64,000 nt of DNA from Eubacterium sp. AF36-5BH (GCF_003460505.1 NZ_QTVG01000007.1:150716-214715), one strand, 5' to 3'; counted from the first letter of the stretch, positions 54,201 through 60,677 are shown. The notes: a model not told the origin generated them from the letters alone. Numbers and translations are program-made.

Positions 54201-56169
54201 ACTGAATGGCACTTAGATTTTTTTCCGTAACTTTCCAGCTTACTGATGGTGCTTCACTTTTATAATTGTTTGCAGAACTACTGCTAATTATTGCAGAACT
54301 AAATACCGGCTTCGTTTTGTCAACAACAAATGTAGCCCCTTTTCCTGTTCCTTTTATACCTGCTTTATCAGCTCCCCTGACATATATTTTGTAAGTTCCG
54401 TCAGTTAAAGAGCTTATATTTATGTTTTTGCTTCCTGATGCAGTAGTTCCAATATGTGTTGACTCGGAATAGCCCACTACATCTGTGCCTGATGAATTTT
54501 CAATTCTATACTGAACATAGCTTAATGCATGTGCTGATACACCACTCCATGAAACATTTAATAACTCTCCTCCGGCAATAAATGTTCTGGCTGTGTTGCT
54601 TGCACTAACGGCTTTAACACTTGTTGCTGTAGCCGGTGCATCATAATAAACCACTTTTAATTTTGGCACATAACTTGCTGCTCTTGCCCCATAAAATCTT
54701 ACATACGATGAAGCTGATTCGCTACTTGCCTTAAATAAAAGACCATAACATTTATTTCCACCACCTGAACCTTTGGAAACATTTTGCGCCCATGTTTTTA
54801 AGTTAATTTCATGCTTTGCGTTCTTTTTCCCCTTTGATTTAAAAGATGCAAGCGTAGCGCTGGTGCCACCCGGCTGATTGTTCCAGTTTACGGTTCCACA
54901 CTTAAAACTGTTTGCTACGGGTTTCACATAAATTGTCGAACCGCTTACGCTGTCTCCATTTTCGTATACTGTTAGTGTTGCGCTGTCTATATATTTATTT
55001 TTTACTGTGTTCGCCAGCTTCATTGCTCTAAAGTATGTACGAAAAACTCCCTGACTTCCCTTTCCTACGGAAAAAGTCTTCACGCCGCTGCTAAAATAAT
55101 TTGTACTTGCCGCACTTTTCAAAACATACGCTTCCGGTAAATCCCCTGTTCCATTCCAGGTAACTGTAGGATCTATCACCACCGGGTAAGATGCATTTTC
55201 CAAATAATTTTCATCAACTACAAGTTTTAAAATATACTTATGTACGTTACTCTCTTTTTCTGACACCTCTGCTAATTCATAATGTAGTTCTTCAGAATAA
55301 TTGTTTTTAGTTGCATCATTCATAAAAGGTGCTTCTATTCCACCTACAATGTCATCGTCATCTGAATATATTGTTATTTCTCCACCAACTTCATCCACTT
55401 TTGCATAGCTGTCCTGTAATGTAAAGTTGAATGAAATAATATTACTCTCAGGTTTATTGTTTAAAGTAATGGTTTCCTTTAATCCATGCTCTAATGATTC
55501 ATAAGATAATTCCGTTGATTCATTCTTTCCTTCATAATTAGCAACTATCTTCTTCTCTTCCCTGCTTCCATCATAAACGTTTGTTACAGTTTTAGAATCA
55601 AGGCTTATTTTTTTAGTTTTTGCTGATAAGGCATTCTCCTCTGTTCCTTCTTCACCTTCACCTTTTACATCTGTTGGTGCAAAAGATACTACATAATTTT
55701 CCTTTGTCATTACGACTGGTGTTTTCTCTGACAGTTTGTTTGGTAAAAACTGCTTTGAATCCCCTTCGTTATTTACATAACTGTATTCTTCTTTTTCACT
55801 TCCACTTACTTCTACTGAATTTACAACCTGCTTTTTATCATTTTTATCAAGCTTAACAAACTCATTGTCATATTCCGCTAATTTGCCTTTTTCATTTTCA
55901 AAATAAATGTCATCTGAATAGTATGTTGTCTGTTTCATACCATTGGATAGCAAAAAAGTAGTAGAATCTGTTGTTCTGTCTGACATAACTTCCTCTACAA
56001 CTTTCGGTTTAACTGTTTCACTGTTAACTGTGAAATTACTGTTTTCAACATTGCTTTTTTCTTCTGCCTGCTGATTTGCTTTTGTAATAAACAGACTCAC
56101 GTTTGCACTGCTAACGCTTAATGTTAATGCCAATGTAAATGCGATTCCTTTCTTAAGTACATTCTTCAA
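48268..56169 (-). CDS. Giant secreted Rhs/YD-repeat protein with a C-terminal zinc phospholipase C/Het-C-like domain
   Basis: About 2,633 residues from a TTG at 56169, chosen because GGGGGGAG lies 6 nt upstream; the GTG at 56211 has no proper site. A signal peptide (LKKGIAFTLALTLSVSSANV) leads. By residue: 340-520 DNRLRE-type domain (TWNGTGDLPEAYVLKSA), 525-920 three or four Ig-like repeats (VDKTKPVFSSAIISS), 1035-1100 DUF6531-like (VELSKGNFVYSQDDISLP), 1170-2350 many YD repeats (YEYDNQGRISKV) and 2350-2420 the Rhs core end (LYYLNTRYYSPEDG, DPINYTDPTGMW). The last 220 residues carry W/H in GMWGEEIHKALT, D in FPDKQRG, H in YHGHGNYD and H-x3-D-x3-H in LHTIQDFYAH, like zinc-dependent PLC/Het-C folds. 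This tip is a likely toxin. Promoter B has a LytTR operator. Confidence 0.88.
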   Translation of the reverse strand: MKNVLKKGIAFTLALTLSVSSANVSLFITKANQQAEEKSNVENSNFTVNSETVKPKVVEEVMSDRTTDSTTFLLSNGMKQTTYYSDDIYFENEKGKLAEYDNEFVKLDKNDKKQVVNSVEVSGSEKEEYSYVNNEGDSKQFLPNKLSEKTPVVMTKENYVVSFAPTDVKGEGEEGTEENALSAKTKKISLDSKTVTNVYDGSREEKKIVANYEGKNESTELSYESLEHGLKETITLNNKPESNIISFNFTLQDSYAKVDEVGGEITIYSDDDDIVGGIEAPFMNDATKNNYSEELHYELAEVSEKESNVHKYILKLVVDENYLENASYPVVIDPTVTWNGTGDLPEAYVLKSAASTNYFSSGVKTFSVGKGSQGVFRTYFRAMKLANTVKNKYIDSATLTVYENGDSVSGSTIYVKPVANSFKCGTVNWNNQPGGTSATLASFKSKGKKNAKHEINLKTWAQNVSKGSGGGNKCYGLLFKASSESASSYVRFYGARAASYVPKLKVVYYDAPATATSVKAVSASNTARTFIAGGELLNVSWSGVSAHALSYVQYRIENSSGTDVVGYSESTHIGTTASGSKNINISSLTDGTYKIYVRGADKAGIKGTGKGATFVVDKTKPVFSSAIISSSSANNYKSEAPSVSWKVTEKNLSAIQFSVNGSAYKYLSNQNSGSEEIDSLVSGSANAIKIRAVDKAGNISDVKSFTYYYDEDEPVISASISPNTNSEKMDNSGKNPILKYTISDKTLKSYEIELNDEKINTSGSSGEVELKNVEEGENDIYITSIDKAGNDSEQELSYYKDTVAPEKGTVRITPKTGFFNSSNQIPIVKWDGITDDNLSCVQVKIDDGEYKELGKTSKGEGQLQSADFKKNGKYKITIRGIDKAGNVSEEISSNYYYDAADYALEDYTPINVYATEQIGGNTILRFATKNEKYRDDVKYQVYRSTTPNVVISEKTFVKSYSSKGSIRISGDENVTYYYKLRTVKKTGTETLYSDYSDEISSTTIGMDIAERRLGENTLNEYMSLETSNGSGQVELSKGNFVYSQDDISLPAPQLPINISRTYNSKSTEITSMGYGWRQAYDMYVSEVGDKIYYVDDSNALYTFEKKDDKYICKENIDLSLEIDDDILSRKIEKDGKVIKELELDVYYKIMDKDENIYRFDEFGRLILIEESNGTFVNIEYNNKNGRIDSVNTSKGQVVKYSYNDNGLISKIVAAPNSDKSYSYEYQYENSKLSKATFVGTNGNKIDYKYGYDNNNKLSEITDAMGNKYYINYNAERISKFIYPNGEYNEFSFDNDSKQSQTMSKLIKVSNGKKVYSEEYHFTTDGRITYNKDALGNVSAYTYDNNNKTLVTKSTDSESYYTLEGDTVVLKSVENSENTKYDTHGNIVKSVDEAGNVTEYTYDYSDNLSEAVRNQPKTVKTTDYSGKVIENCLNEYDKFGNVIKETDYIKNIVTIYTYGDDGEVSSVRELLGENVKDKDFQNTAISSSVENTEYNDDGDETEEESQEGTVEEKTVNIYDDLGNVVLDITSNSEINDDIVSKLSKDSSVNNIKDCIKGTKLVVNKYYYDEFLRTTKTTEVSRKGVRTTENKYDNNGSVIESKDEKGRITKTTLDSMNRVTKTELIVGNDTREDNVSYSYGSINRNNGIKLELLENLSVVTTTNKKGEIVGKTYTDAYGRTVREMSSGLFADYSYDNSGKLFTTYVSGVNETNMDLVADGELEVSTYDSKGRLTATINNPKIEGNIIKVGDDSIVTKNKYDNAGNQISSTDAMGNLTEYEYDNQGRISKVIENGEVKGTYKYDEFNKDSSGKYKSIEELVTYANGAVSKTITNGSDQIMSVEDESSDGNIKTEYEYDKDGELIKEIYADGSYKKYEYDIDGNQIKESSYLSNGNLTNETESTYDDEGQLIRNIDKNANTPYRYTYYEYDDYGRNISVAEVNGSSTPSADEIEKSKLKYVYNVDDVIEKVYYPNNKSDKLKGIKFNYNKDKWIVSIEGLFSGDEACKIREYIYQNDGKIKTIKDYNNFMDKSSNYIQREYEYDIFDRVISMKYFSNLAVDNILEMYNYKYDKNSHVVYKKEVFNYSNNKKDEETTYEYNNLNQLKKSEKKDNLTYKTTLSTYEYDKLGNRTYEGVTTKYTAANTDEKLEGNFHYNSYNKLNQLISSYEVESSQGTATKTYHKTYKYDKKGNKIAEVDEKRGENSTFTYNVDNQLIDVSIKKNGKDKYRQHNEYNGSGQRIKKIDTTVSDTEEKTETINYYYEGSLLLYTTNEKGEKTSQNIVGDASNVFATIRYTDGQSEYFYSKDIQGSTTNIIDKKGECRNSYNYTDFGETTERISASIKNEVCYTGGVYDETTGLYYLNTRYYSPEDGVFLSQDTYRGEENDAASWNLYGYCEGDPINYTDPTGMWGEEIHKALTKSAYNKVLGKSLSKKERKRLKNIGLKRLQKNCTFPDKQRGTNPRYKDGSYHGHGNYDKVMSRALSGANKIYKNKNYEGCSRQLGIALHTIQDFYAHNVKLDGEVVTSRKVADGVVKVSGDGKFTLGKHPKYITDKFIEKYEKKRGSIAAEVTKKEKKGKKLGIHSMTADNPLAYFKKGKWVFVKSRWRNPRYKKARTACVKYLMHFVKNENRKSYKLKY

Positions 56170-56232
56170 TTTTTTCTCCCCCCATTTTTGATTAGTAATG
56201 TAAAAAAGCACTCCCTACTTTTTATGTTTGTA

Positions 56233-56248
56233 TATCTAAATTTAGATA
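56233..56248. promoter_or_regulatory. 16-bp perfect palindrome in the Rhs leader
   Basis: TATCTAAATTTAGATA lies at about +1 to +20 of the predicted Rhs transcript, just downstream of the -10 box. It could bind a dimeric repressor. One copy only. Confidence 0.45.
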
Positions 56249-56256
56249 CGCATCAC

Positions 56257-56325
56257 AGTATACTCACATTTCCCTTCCTTATCAATAGACTTTGCACGAA
56301 CGTCGAAAAAAACGACATGAACGTT
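56257..56325 (-). promoter_or_regulatory. LytTR operator plus sigma-A promoter B (Rhs gene)
   Basis: Half-sites on the minus strand: AACGTTCAT (56317-56325), which matches the published AgrA/LytTR consensus [TA][AC][CA]GTTN[AG][TG] fully, and GACGTTCGT (56296-56304), 21 bp apart. The -35 is TTGATA (56280-56285) and the -10 is TATACT (56257-56262) with 17 bp between. The leader to the TTG start is about 80 nt. Confidence 0.8.
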
Positions 56326-56348
56326 GTTTTTTTGACGTTCATGCCGTT
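56311..56348 (-). terminator. Terminator of response regulator 1, overlapping the Rhs operator
   Basis: On the minus strand AACGGCATGAACGT pairs with ACGTTCATGTCGTT (one G-U), followed by a seven-T run. The 3' arm contains the outer LytTR half-site, and the T-run forms most of the 12-bp spacer between half-sites. Confidence 0.75.
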
Positions 56349-56354
56349 TTTTTA

Positions 56355-57053
56355 TTACATAGCTGCGATTTTTTTCTTTGCTGCAATATATCGTTTTTTC
56401 GTTTCTGCATATTTTCTCACGCTAACATAAGATTTCTCATTATCTTTAAAATATGCAAATTCTTTATCAATGTATTCCACCTTTGCCATATTGGTCAAAT
56501 AGGATTTGTGACTTCGGTAAAACCCATACGTTTCTAACCGGTTTTCCAAGTCATTGATTTTTTCATCCGAAATAAAGCAACCCTCTTCTGTATGAATTAG
56601 TGTTTTTCTTGACTTTGTTTCAATATATAGAATTGAATTAATAGGAATTTCTCTTGTCTCATTACTTTTATGCCCTATTATGCAGGCGTATTTATTTTCA
56701 TTTATTTTTTGTATTGCTCCAAAAGCTTCTTCTAATTCATTCTGCATATTTAACTTATCAATGTATCGAAATGCATTTACCAAAAATCCCTGTCTTGCAC
56801 AGTCCAAATGTGTCGTAAGAATTATGACAATACTGTTTTTATTACTTTTGTTGTATTCCGTTATTGTCTCAAAGCCGTTTAAATCCGGCATTTCTACATC
56901 CATAATTACAACATCATAGTATTTGTCTTTTTTCAGGAATTCCATTCCCGAGCTAAACATTTCAATTCTGTCTTTATCTCCTGTGTAATTATTAATTACT
57001 TTTTGCGCTACTTCTCTCCAACAGCTTTCATCATCAACAATGGCTATATTCAT
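56355..57053 (-). CDS. LytTR-family response regulator 1 (AgrA-like)
   Basis: 232 residues. Receiver domain 1-120: acidic DD near residues 7-8, phospho-acceptor Asp52 in VVIMDVEMPD, and TTHLDCARQGFLVNAFRYIDK. LytTR DNA-binding domain 130-230: ILYIETKSRKTLIHTEEG, FYRSHKSYLTNMAKVEYIDK and SYVSVRKYAETKKRYI. It lies 5 bp after kinase 1. It most likely binds the ACGTTC-type operators at 40467, 56296 and 58555, including its own operon's promoter. AgrA-type regulators activate transcription. Confidence 0.92.
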   Translation of the reverse strand: MNIAIVDDESCWREVAQKVINNYTGDKDRIEMFSSGMEFLKKDKYYDVVIMDVEMPDLNGFETITEYNKSNKNSIVIILTTHLDCARQGFLVNAFRYIDKLNMQNELEEAFGAIQKINENKYACIIGHKSNETREIPINSILYIETKSRKTLIHTEEGCFISDEKINDLENRLETYGFYRSHKSYLTNMAKVEYIDKEFAYFKDNEKSYVSVRKYAETKKRYIAAKKKIAAM

Positions 57054-57058
57054 TTTCC

Positions 57059-58351
57059 TTATACCTCATTATTCTTTAATGTAACTGATACAACAAAACA
57101 ACCATTTTCGATTTCTATGTCTATTAACCCGTTACATGCATTGACGCTATCTTCTACATTTTTCAATCCCCAACCATGATACTGTTTTTCGGGCTTTTTA
57201 GTTTTTAGATTTTTCTTATTAAGATTATTATCACAATAAGAATTTCCAATTTCTATTATTATCTCGTTTTCCGTATAACGACATATTACCCAAACTTTCT
57301 TTATCGTGGCTTTTTCTGCCGCCTCTATAGCATTGCTCAACAGATTAGAAAATATTGTACATAAATGATATGCACTAACACTACAGTTTATTGGGAAATG
57401 TCCCTGAATCTGTATGTTAATGCCTTTGTTAATTGCTTCAGCATAATATTTATCTAATATGGCATTGGCAATATCATTTCCAACATTTACCTTAGTTCCT
57501 AACCTGTCAACGCGCTCTATAATATCCTGAAGATATTTTTCAAATTCTTCATTCTTCCCCTCTTTTTTCACTTTATCCAATAGATATAAATGATTTCTTA
57601 TATCATGTCTGAATTTCTTGGTTTCGACTTCCCTTTGTTCCAGGTATTCGTAATAGTTTTTTTGTTCTTCCAAGTATTTCTTTGCTAACATTTCATTTTC
57701 TCTGTGTATATTTCTTGAAATTATCAAAGCTACTGTTGAAACTATTTGAATTATTAATCCTATGGAAACAAGTAAATAAATTATGATGTAAACAGCTTTC
57801 CCGTCATGTACAACCTGTTTCATTGTTATATATGCCAGTATTGCCAATACACAGAAATTTGCCATTATATTTATCGTCATAATTGTCCAATATTTAACAG
57901 CTATCTTCTTTATTCCGTAAATATACTTTCGTTTTATTATAATTGATAAAACAATAATGCAAATCAACGTTAATAGTGATGCTATTAGATTAGAATAATT
58001 TCTTGCATTGAGTTTTAGCATCTCTACTATTGTCTCAACAATTTGTGAAAAAAACATCTCAACACATTCCAATACCATAGAGCTTCCTATGATATATACA
58101 ATTACCGTCTTATTTTTTTCAACAAAACAAATCTTTATAATTATAAATATACATACTAAAAAGCTTATTAAATCCAGCCCCGTATGTTTCATCAATACAG
58201 GATTAGCACTGAATATGGATACAATAATTGTTGCTAATATTTTTAGACCATTACTATTTTTAGATTTAGTAAACTGTAAAATATTTTCTGCAATCAATAA
58301 AATCCCCATTATATGAAAAAGATTTGCCAGTATATTACAAAATATGTTCAT
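57059..58351 (-). CDS. GHKL sensor histidine kinase 1 (AgrC-like)
   Basis: 430 residues. Six or so membrane helices in residues 1-205, no large outer domain, as in peptide-sensing AgrC/ComD kinases. A coiled segment (EEQKNYYEYLEQREVETKK) leads to the phospho-acceptor His near 248 (KFRHDIRNHLYLLDK). The GHKL ATPase part has the N box FSNLLSNAIEAAEKATIKK and G box HGWGLKNVEDSVN. It is the first gene of the operon with regulator 1. A long structured leader and LytTR operator C precede it. No AgrB/AgrD genes are nearby. Confidence 0.92.
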   Translation of the reverse strand: MNIFCNILANLFHIMGILLIAENILQFTKSKNSNGLKILATIIVSIFSANPVLMKHTGLDLISFLVCIFIIIKICFVEKNKTVIVYIIGSSMVLECVEMFFSQIVETIVEMLKLNARNYSNLIASLLTLICIIVLSIIIKRKYIYGIKKIAVKYWTIMTINIMANFCVLAILAYITMKQVVHDGKAVYIIIYLLVSIGLIIQIVSTVALIISRNIHRENEMLAKKYLEEQKNYYEYLEQREVETKKFRHDIRNHLYLLDKVKKEGKNEEFEKYLQDIIERVDRLGTKVNVGNDIANAILDKYYAEAINKGINIQIQGHFPINCSVSAYHLCTIFSNLLSNAIEAAEKATIKKVWVICRYTENEIIIEIGNSYCDNNLNKKNLKTKKPEKQYHGWGLKNVEDSVNACNGLIDIEIENGCFVVSVTLKNNEV

Positions 58352-58472
58352 TGATTTCTTTGCTCCCTAATGTAAAATATATTAAATTATACCATATTTT
58401 TACATATAAGATTAATATAAATCAACTCATTTTAATAAGCTCCAAAACCAATGTACCCACTTGTACACTTCC

Positions 58473-58512
58473 CTTGTCCTTTCCGTATATACTGTTGTAT
58501 TGCCCGGACAAG
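58473..58512 (-). ncRNA. Leader hairpin of kinase operon 1
   Basis: CTTGTCC and GGACAAG pair at the very start of the predicted transcript. The block 58483-58512 matches 62843-62872 in the kinase 2 leader at 25 of 30 positions, including CCGTATATACT and GTATTG. The rest of the leader to the start codon (about 120 nt) shows no gene. Confidence 0.5.
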
Positions 58513-58516
58513 AGTT

Positions 58517-58584
58517 AGCATACTTCTTTTTATTTAATTGTAAATAGTTTTTGCACGAACGTCGTTTTTTTCGACATAAGCGTT
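58517..58584 (-). promoter_or_regulatory. LytTR operator plus promoter C (kinase 1/regulator 1 operon)
   Basis: Half-sites AACGCTTAT (58576-58584) and GACGTTCGT (58555-58563) are 21 bp apart. The -35 is TTTACA (58539-58544), the -10 is TATGCT (58517-58522), spacer 16 bp. The weaker -35 fits a promoter that needs its activator, so autoregulation is likely. Confidence 0.75.
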
Positions 58585-58607
58585 GATTTTTTTCTGATTT
58601 TTACATC

Positions 58608-59600
58608 TTATTTGACTATATTTATATAATTTTTATACTCTTCAAATTCTGTTAAAAAGTCGTTTATTTGTGATTTTTTTACATTACCTGACATGGTAAT
58701 TTTGATTTCTTTGGAAGTAATAGCACATCCAACTATGTAGTCATATTTTTCTCTGTCGTGAAGAATTTGATTGCTAATAAACTCTTTTACAGTTTTTAAT
58801 TTTGCATAAGAAATTTCTCTATTTCCAAACACAATGTCCTCTGGTGAATCCACAATTTTTAATATTTTTTTGCGATTTTCACTGTTATCTCTGCATATAA
58901 AAACTTTTAGTTTCAAATCGCCATCAACCAGTGCAATCTCGTTTCCGCTATACCAGGATTCACCTTCATATTTTTGTAATGCAGTAACATATTTTTGCAT
59001 CTTTTGATACCTATTGTATTGTTCTGAATAATCTGTCTTCATTTGAATATCACATTGATTAATAAGCCAATTATTAAATTCTTCAGAGATATTCTCAAAA
59101 GCAAAAGTCTTTACACTTTTATCTTTTTCATATATATTTCCAATCAGACTTCCCCTAGTTGGATTATAATTAATCAAAATATTTAACCCTTTTTTCCCAT
59201 ATATTTTTATTGTTCGCTTTTTGGGAGCTTCTACTTCATTTTCATCATCAGCTCCGTTTTTATTCAATGTTTTTAATTTAGATAGTTGATTATATAAATA
59301 ATCAATATCATCTTTATTTGTGAATGTTATTGTTTGAATTGGTTCTACCCATGATACATCTTCCTGTGAATTTTCACCTACAACAATTTTTGAAATGTCC
59401 TTGTAAGATTTTATATTAATTTCATTTAACAAAGATTTTCCGGTTTTACCCTTGTCTTTTTTAGTAGTAGAGCTTTCATTAACTACCTGACTGTTGTCTT
59501 TTTTTGCTGCTTTACCAACTTGGAAATACGCAATTCCACTGATAATTCCAACCACCAGGCACACCACAATAGTTATGCATAATTTCTTCTTATTTTTCAT
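58608..59600 (-). CDS. Single-pass membrane protein of unknown function upstream of kinase operon 1
   Basis: 330 residues. One N-terminal helix (LCITIVVCLVVGIISGIAYF, residues 7-26), then a charged linker and an outer domain of about 280 residues. The domain has KDDIDYLYNQLSKLKTLNK, KRTIKIYGKKGLNILINY and GNREISYAKLKTVKEFISN. The start follows CAGGAGGG. It precedes operator C in the same direction and might sense or carry a signal for kinase 1, but only proximity supports that. Confidence 0.7.
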   Translation of the reverse strand: MKNKKKLCITIVVCLVVGIISGIAYFQVGKAAKKDNSQVVNESSTTKKDKGKTGKSLLNEINIKSYKDISKIVVGENSQEDVSWVEPIQTITFTNKDDIDYLYNQLSKLKTLNKNGADDENEVEAPKKRTIKIYGKKGLNILINYNPTRGSLIGNIYEKDKSVKTFAFENISEEFNNWLINQCDIQMKTDYSEQYNRYQKMQKYVTALQKYEGESWYSGNEIALVDGDLKLKVFICRDNSENRKKILKIVDSPEDIVFGNREISYAKLKTVKEFISNQILHDREKYDYIVGCAITSKEIKITMSGNVKKSQINDFLTEFEEYKNYINIVK

Positions 59601-59820
59601 ATTTCCCTCCTGAATTTTGTTTTATCTTATGTTAAAACTACTGTAATGGAAAAATGTATGAAACTTGTAACTGAAACTTTTAGAAATAGATTTTGTAAGT
59701 TTTTATTTAGATATGTACTTTTTCATACTTCCCCATTATGAAATAAAGTTGTACACAAAACGCATACAACTTTATAATAATATGTATTCATATATTTGTC
59801 AAAAATTCCAGTGTTTAAAG

Positions 59821-59883
59821 CTACCTGCCCTGTTTTTTATGCTTTTCTATTGCACCAATAATTACGAATAGAACGCCTAACAT
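59821..59883 (-). other. Possible 20-residue peptide ORF
   Basis: ATG at 59883 follows GGAGAG with 7-nt spacing and encodes MLGVLFVIIGAIEKHKKQGR: a hydrophobic first half and a basic end. It could be a small membrane peptide or a gene remnant. It lies upstream of kinase system 1 but has no AgrD-like charged tail or cyclisation Cys/Ser. Confidence 0.25.
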
Positions 59884-59904
59884 TTGCTGCTCTCCACTTT
59901 AATT

Positions 59905-60012
59905 TACCCGCAAGTGCGCCTCCAGGGATGCGGTTGTCCTGTGGACAACTCTGCCCTTGGCAGAAGCATCGACCGAAATGCCAATTGAGACCTCGAACCC
60001 TGCACACCCTGA
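59905..60012 (-). pseudogene. tRNA-Lys 3' fragment interrupted by a 64-nt structured insert
   Basis: 59905-59927 is identical to 63476-63498 (the 3' flank, acceptor strand and T-stem of tRNA-Lys), and 59992-60012 is identical to 63500-63520 (T-loop and variable/anticodon-stem side). In the intact tRNA these blocks are 1 nt apart; here 64 nt separate them. The anticodon loop, D arm and 5' acceptor strand are missing. The insert contains an outer GATGC/GCATC stem with two inner hairpins. It is a scar of duplication plus insertion, not a functional tRNA. Confidence 0.8.
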
Positions 60013-60066
60013 AAGCCCTAGGGCATTTTATATCAGTTTATTATGCATTATTTTGTGTTATAAAAA

Positions 60067-60103
60067 TGCCCGCAATTCCTTTATTTATCGGGCATTGCGG
60101 GCA
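60067..60103. repeat. Terminator-like inverted repeat
   Basis: TGCCCGCAAT and ATTGCGGGCA are perfect arms around 17 nt. Following sequence (ATATAAAACTTTATGGTATTTTATAAT) resembles that after the hairpin at 47068-47113. The remaining DNA from 59601 to 60324 is AT-rich, with an AAAGTTGTA/TACAACTTT hairpin at 59745-59773, and holds no other gene. Confidence 0.55.
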
Positions 60104-60324
60104 ATATAAAACTTTATGGTATTTTATAATAAAATGTAAAAAGTTCAAGTGTTTGTGGGAAGGATTTTAGGTTTTATACTTAATTAATACATTTATCTGT
60201 AATAATTAGTTATCCATTTTTCTTTTTTATTCCAAATAATAGCTATCTTCTATGCAAAGAATGATGAAATTAGTACTATTACAATTCCTATCCTATAACA
60301 TTTTATTAATATCCTTCATCAATT

Positions 60325-60510
60325 CTAACTTCTTTTTCTAGAAAATATTAATAATAGAATTAATATTGTATCAATAAAAAACATAATTACTGTATATTGT
60401 GTTTTCCAAAAGAAATCATCCATTATAATACTCATAAAATTAAACAAACAAATTAAAATTGATATTATCATTATCAAAAGGATAACGATTTTTTTCTTTT
60501 CAACTTTCAT
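60325..60510 (-). CDS. Small two-helix membrane protein under LytTR system 2 control
   Basis: 61 residues. Helices at about 7-27 and 36-56 flank DDFFWKTQYTV; the tail is FSRKRS. It is a paralogue of the 58-residue protein at 43955-44131. A strong GAGGAG site and a full sigma-A promoter with LytTR half-sites precede it. The size and topology resemble small immunity or signalling proteins, but no family is recognised. It may be the main output of system 2. Confidence 0.75.
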   Translation of the reverse strand: MKVEKKKIVILLIMIISILICLFNFMSIIMDDFFWKTQYTVIMFFIDTILILLLIFSRKRS

Positions 60511-60550
60511 TATTTTACTCCTCCCTCAATCTTTGTTTCAAAACAATCTG

Positions 60551-60619
60551 AATATATCATTTTACTTTCATAAACTCAATATCTTTTGCCTAAATGGTAT
60601 ATATTTTTACTTAAATGGT
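60551..60619 (-). promoter_or_regulatory. LytTR operator plus sigma-A promoter E (61-aa membrane protein)
   Basis: Half-sites on the minus strand: ACCATTTAA (60611-60619) and ACCATTTAG (60590-60598), 21 bp apart. The -35 is TTGAGT (60574-60579) and the -10 is TATATT (60551-60556), spacer 17 bp. Geometry equals promoters A to C, but the half-site sequence is different. Confidence 0.75.
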
Positions 60620-60677
60620 AGTTCTAAATGTGAAAATGTTTATTATTAATATTTTTCCCATACTTTTGTAGCAAAAA

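Noticed and set aside
48780..55856. Several plus-strand open frames of 60-78 codons inside the Rhs gene
   Set aside because: They are antisense to a continuous YD-repeat reading frame, are low-complexity (Leu/His-rich), and lack ribosome sites.
40463..58595. The GCACGAACGTC-type repeats as plain terminators or mobile palindromic repeats
   Set aside because: The exact 21-bp half-site spacing and fixed distance to good promoters fit LytTR operators better. One copy (58555-58584) lacks the terminator T-run on the relevant strand.
59601..59720. A sixth LytTR promoter upstream of the 330-aa membrane protein
   Set aside because: A TTACAA box with the right upstream distance exists, but the expected half-site positions (TAATGGGGA, TACATATCT) match neither operator class.
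59905..60012. A second functional tRNA gene
   Set aside because: The anticodon loop, D arm and 5' acceptor strand are missing and the T arm is split by 64 nt.
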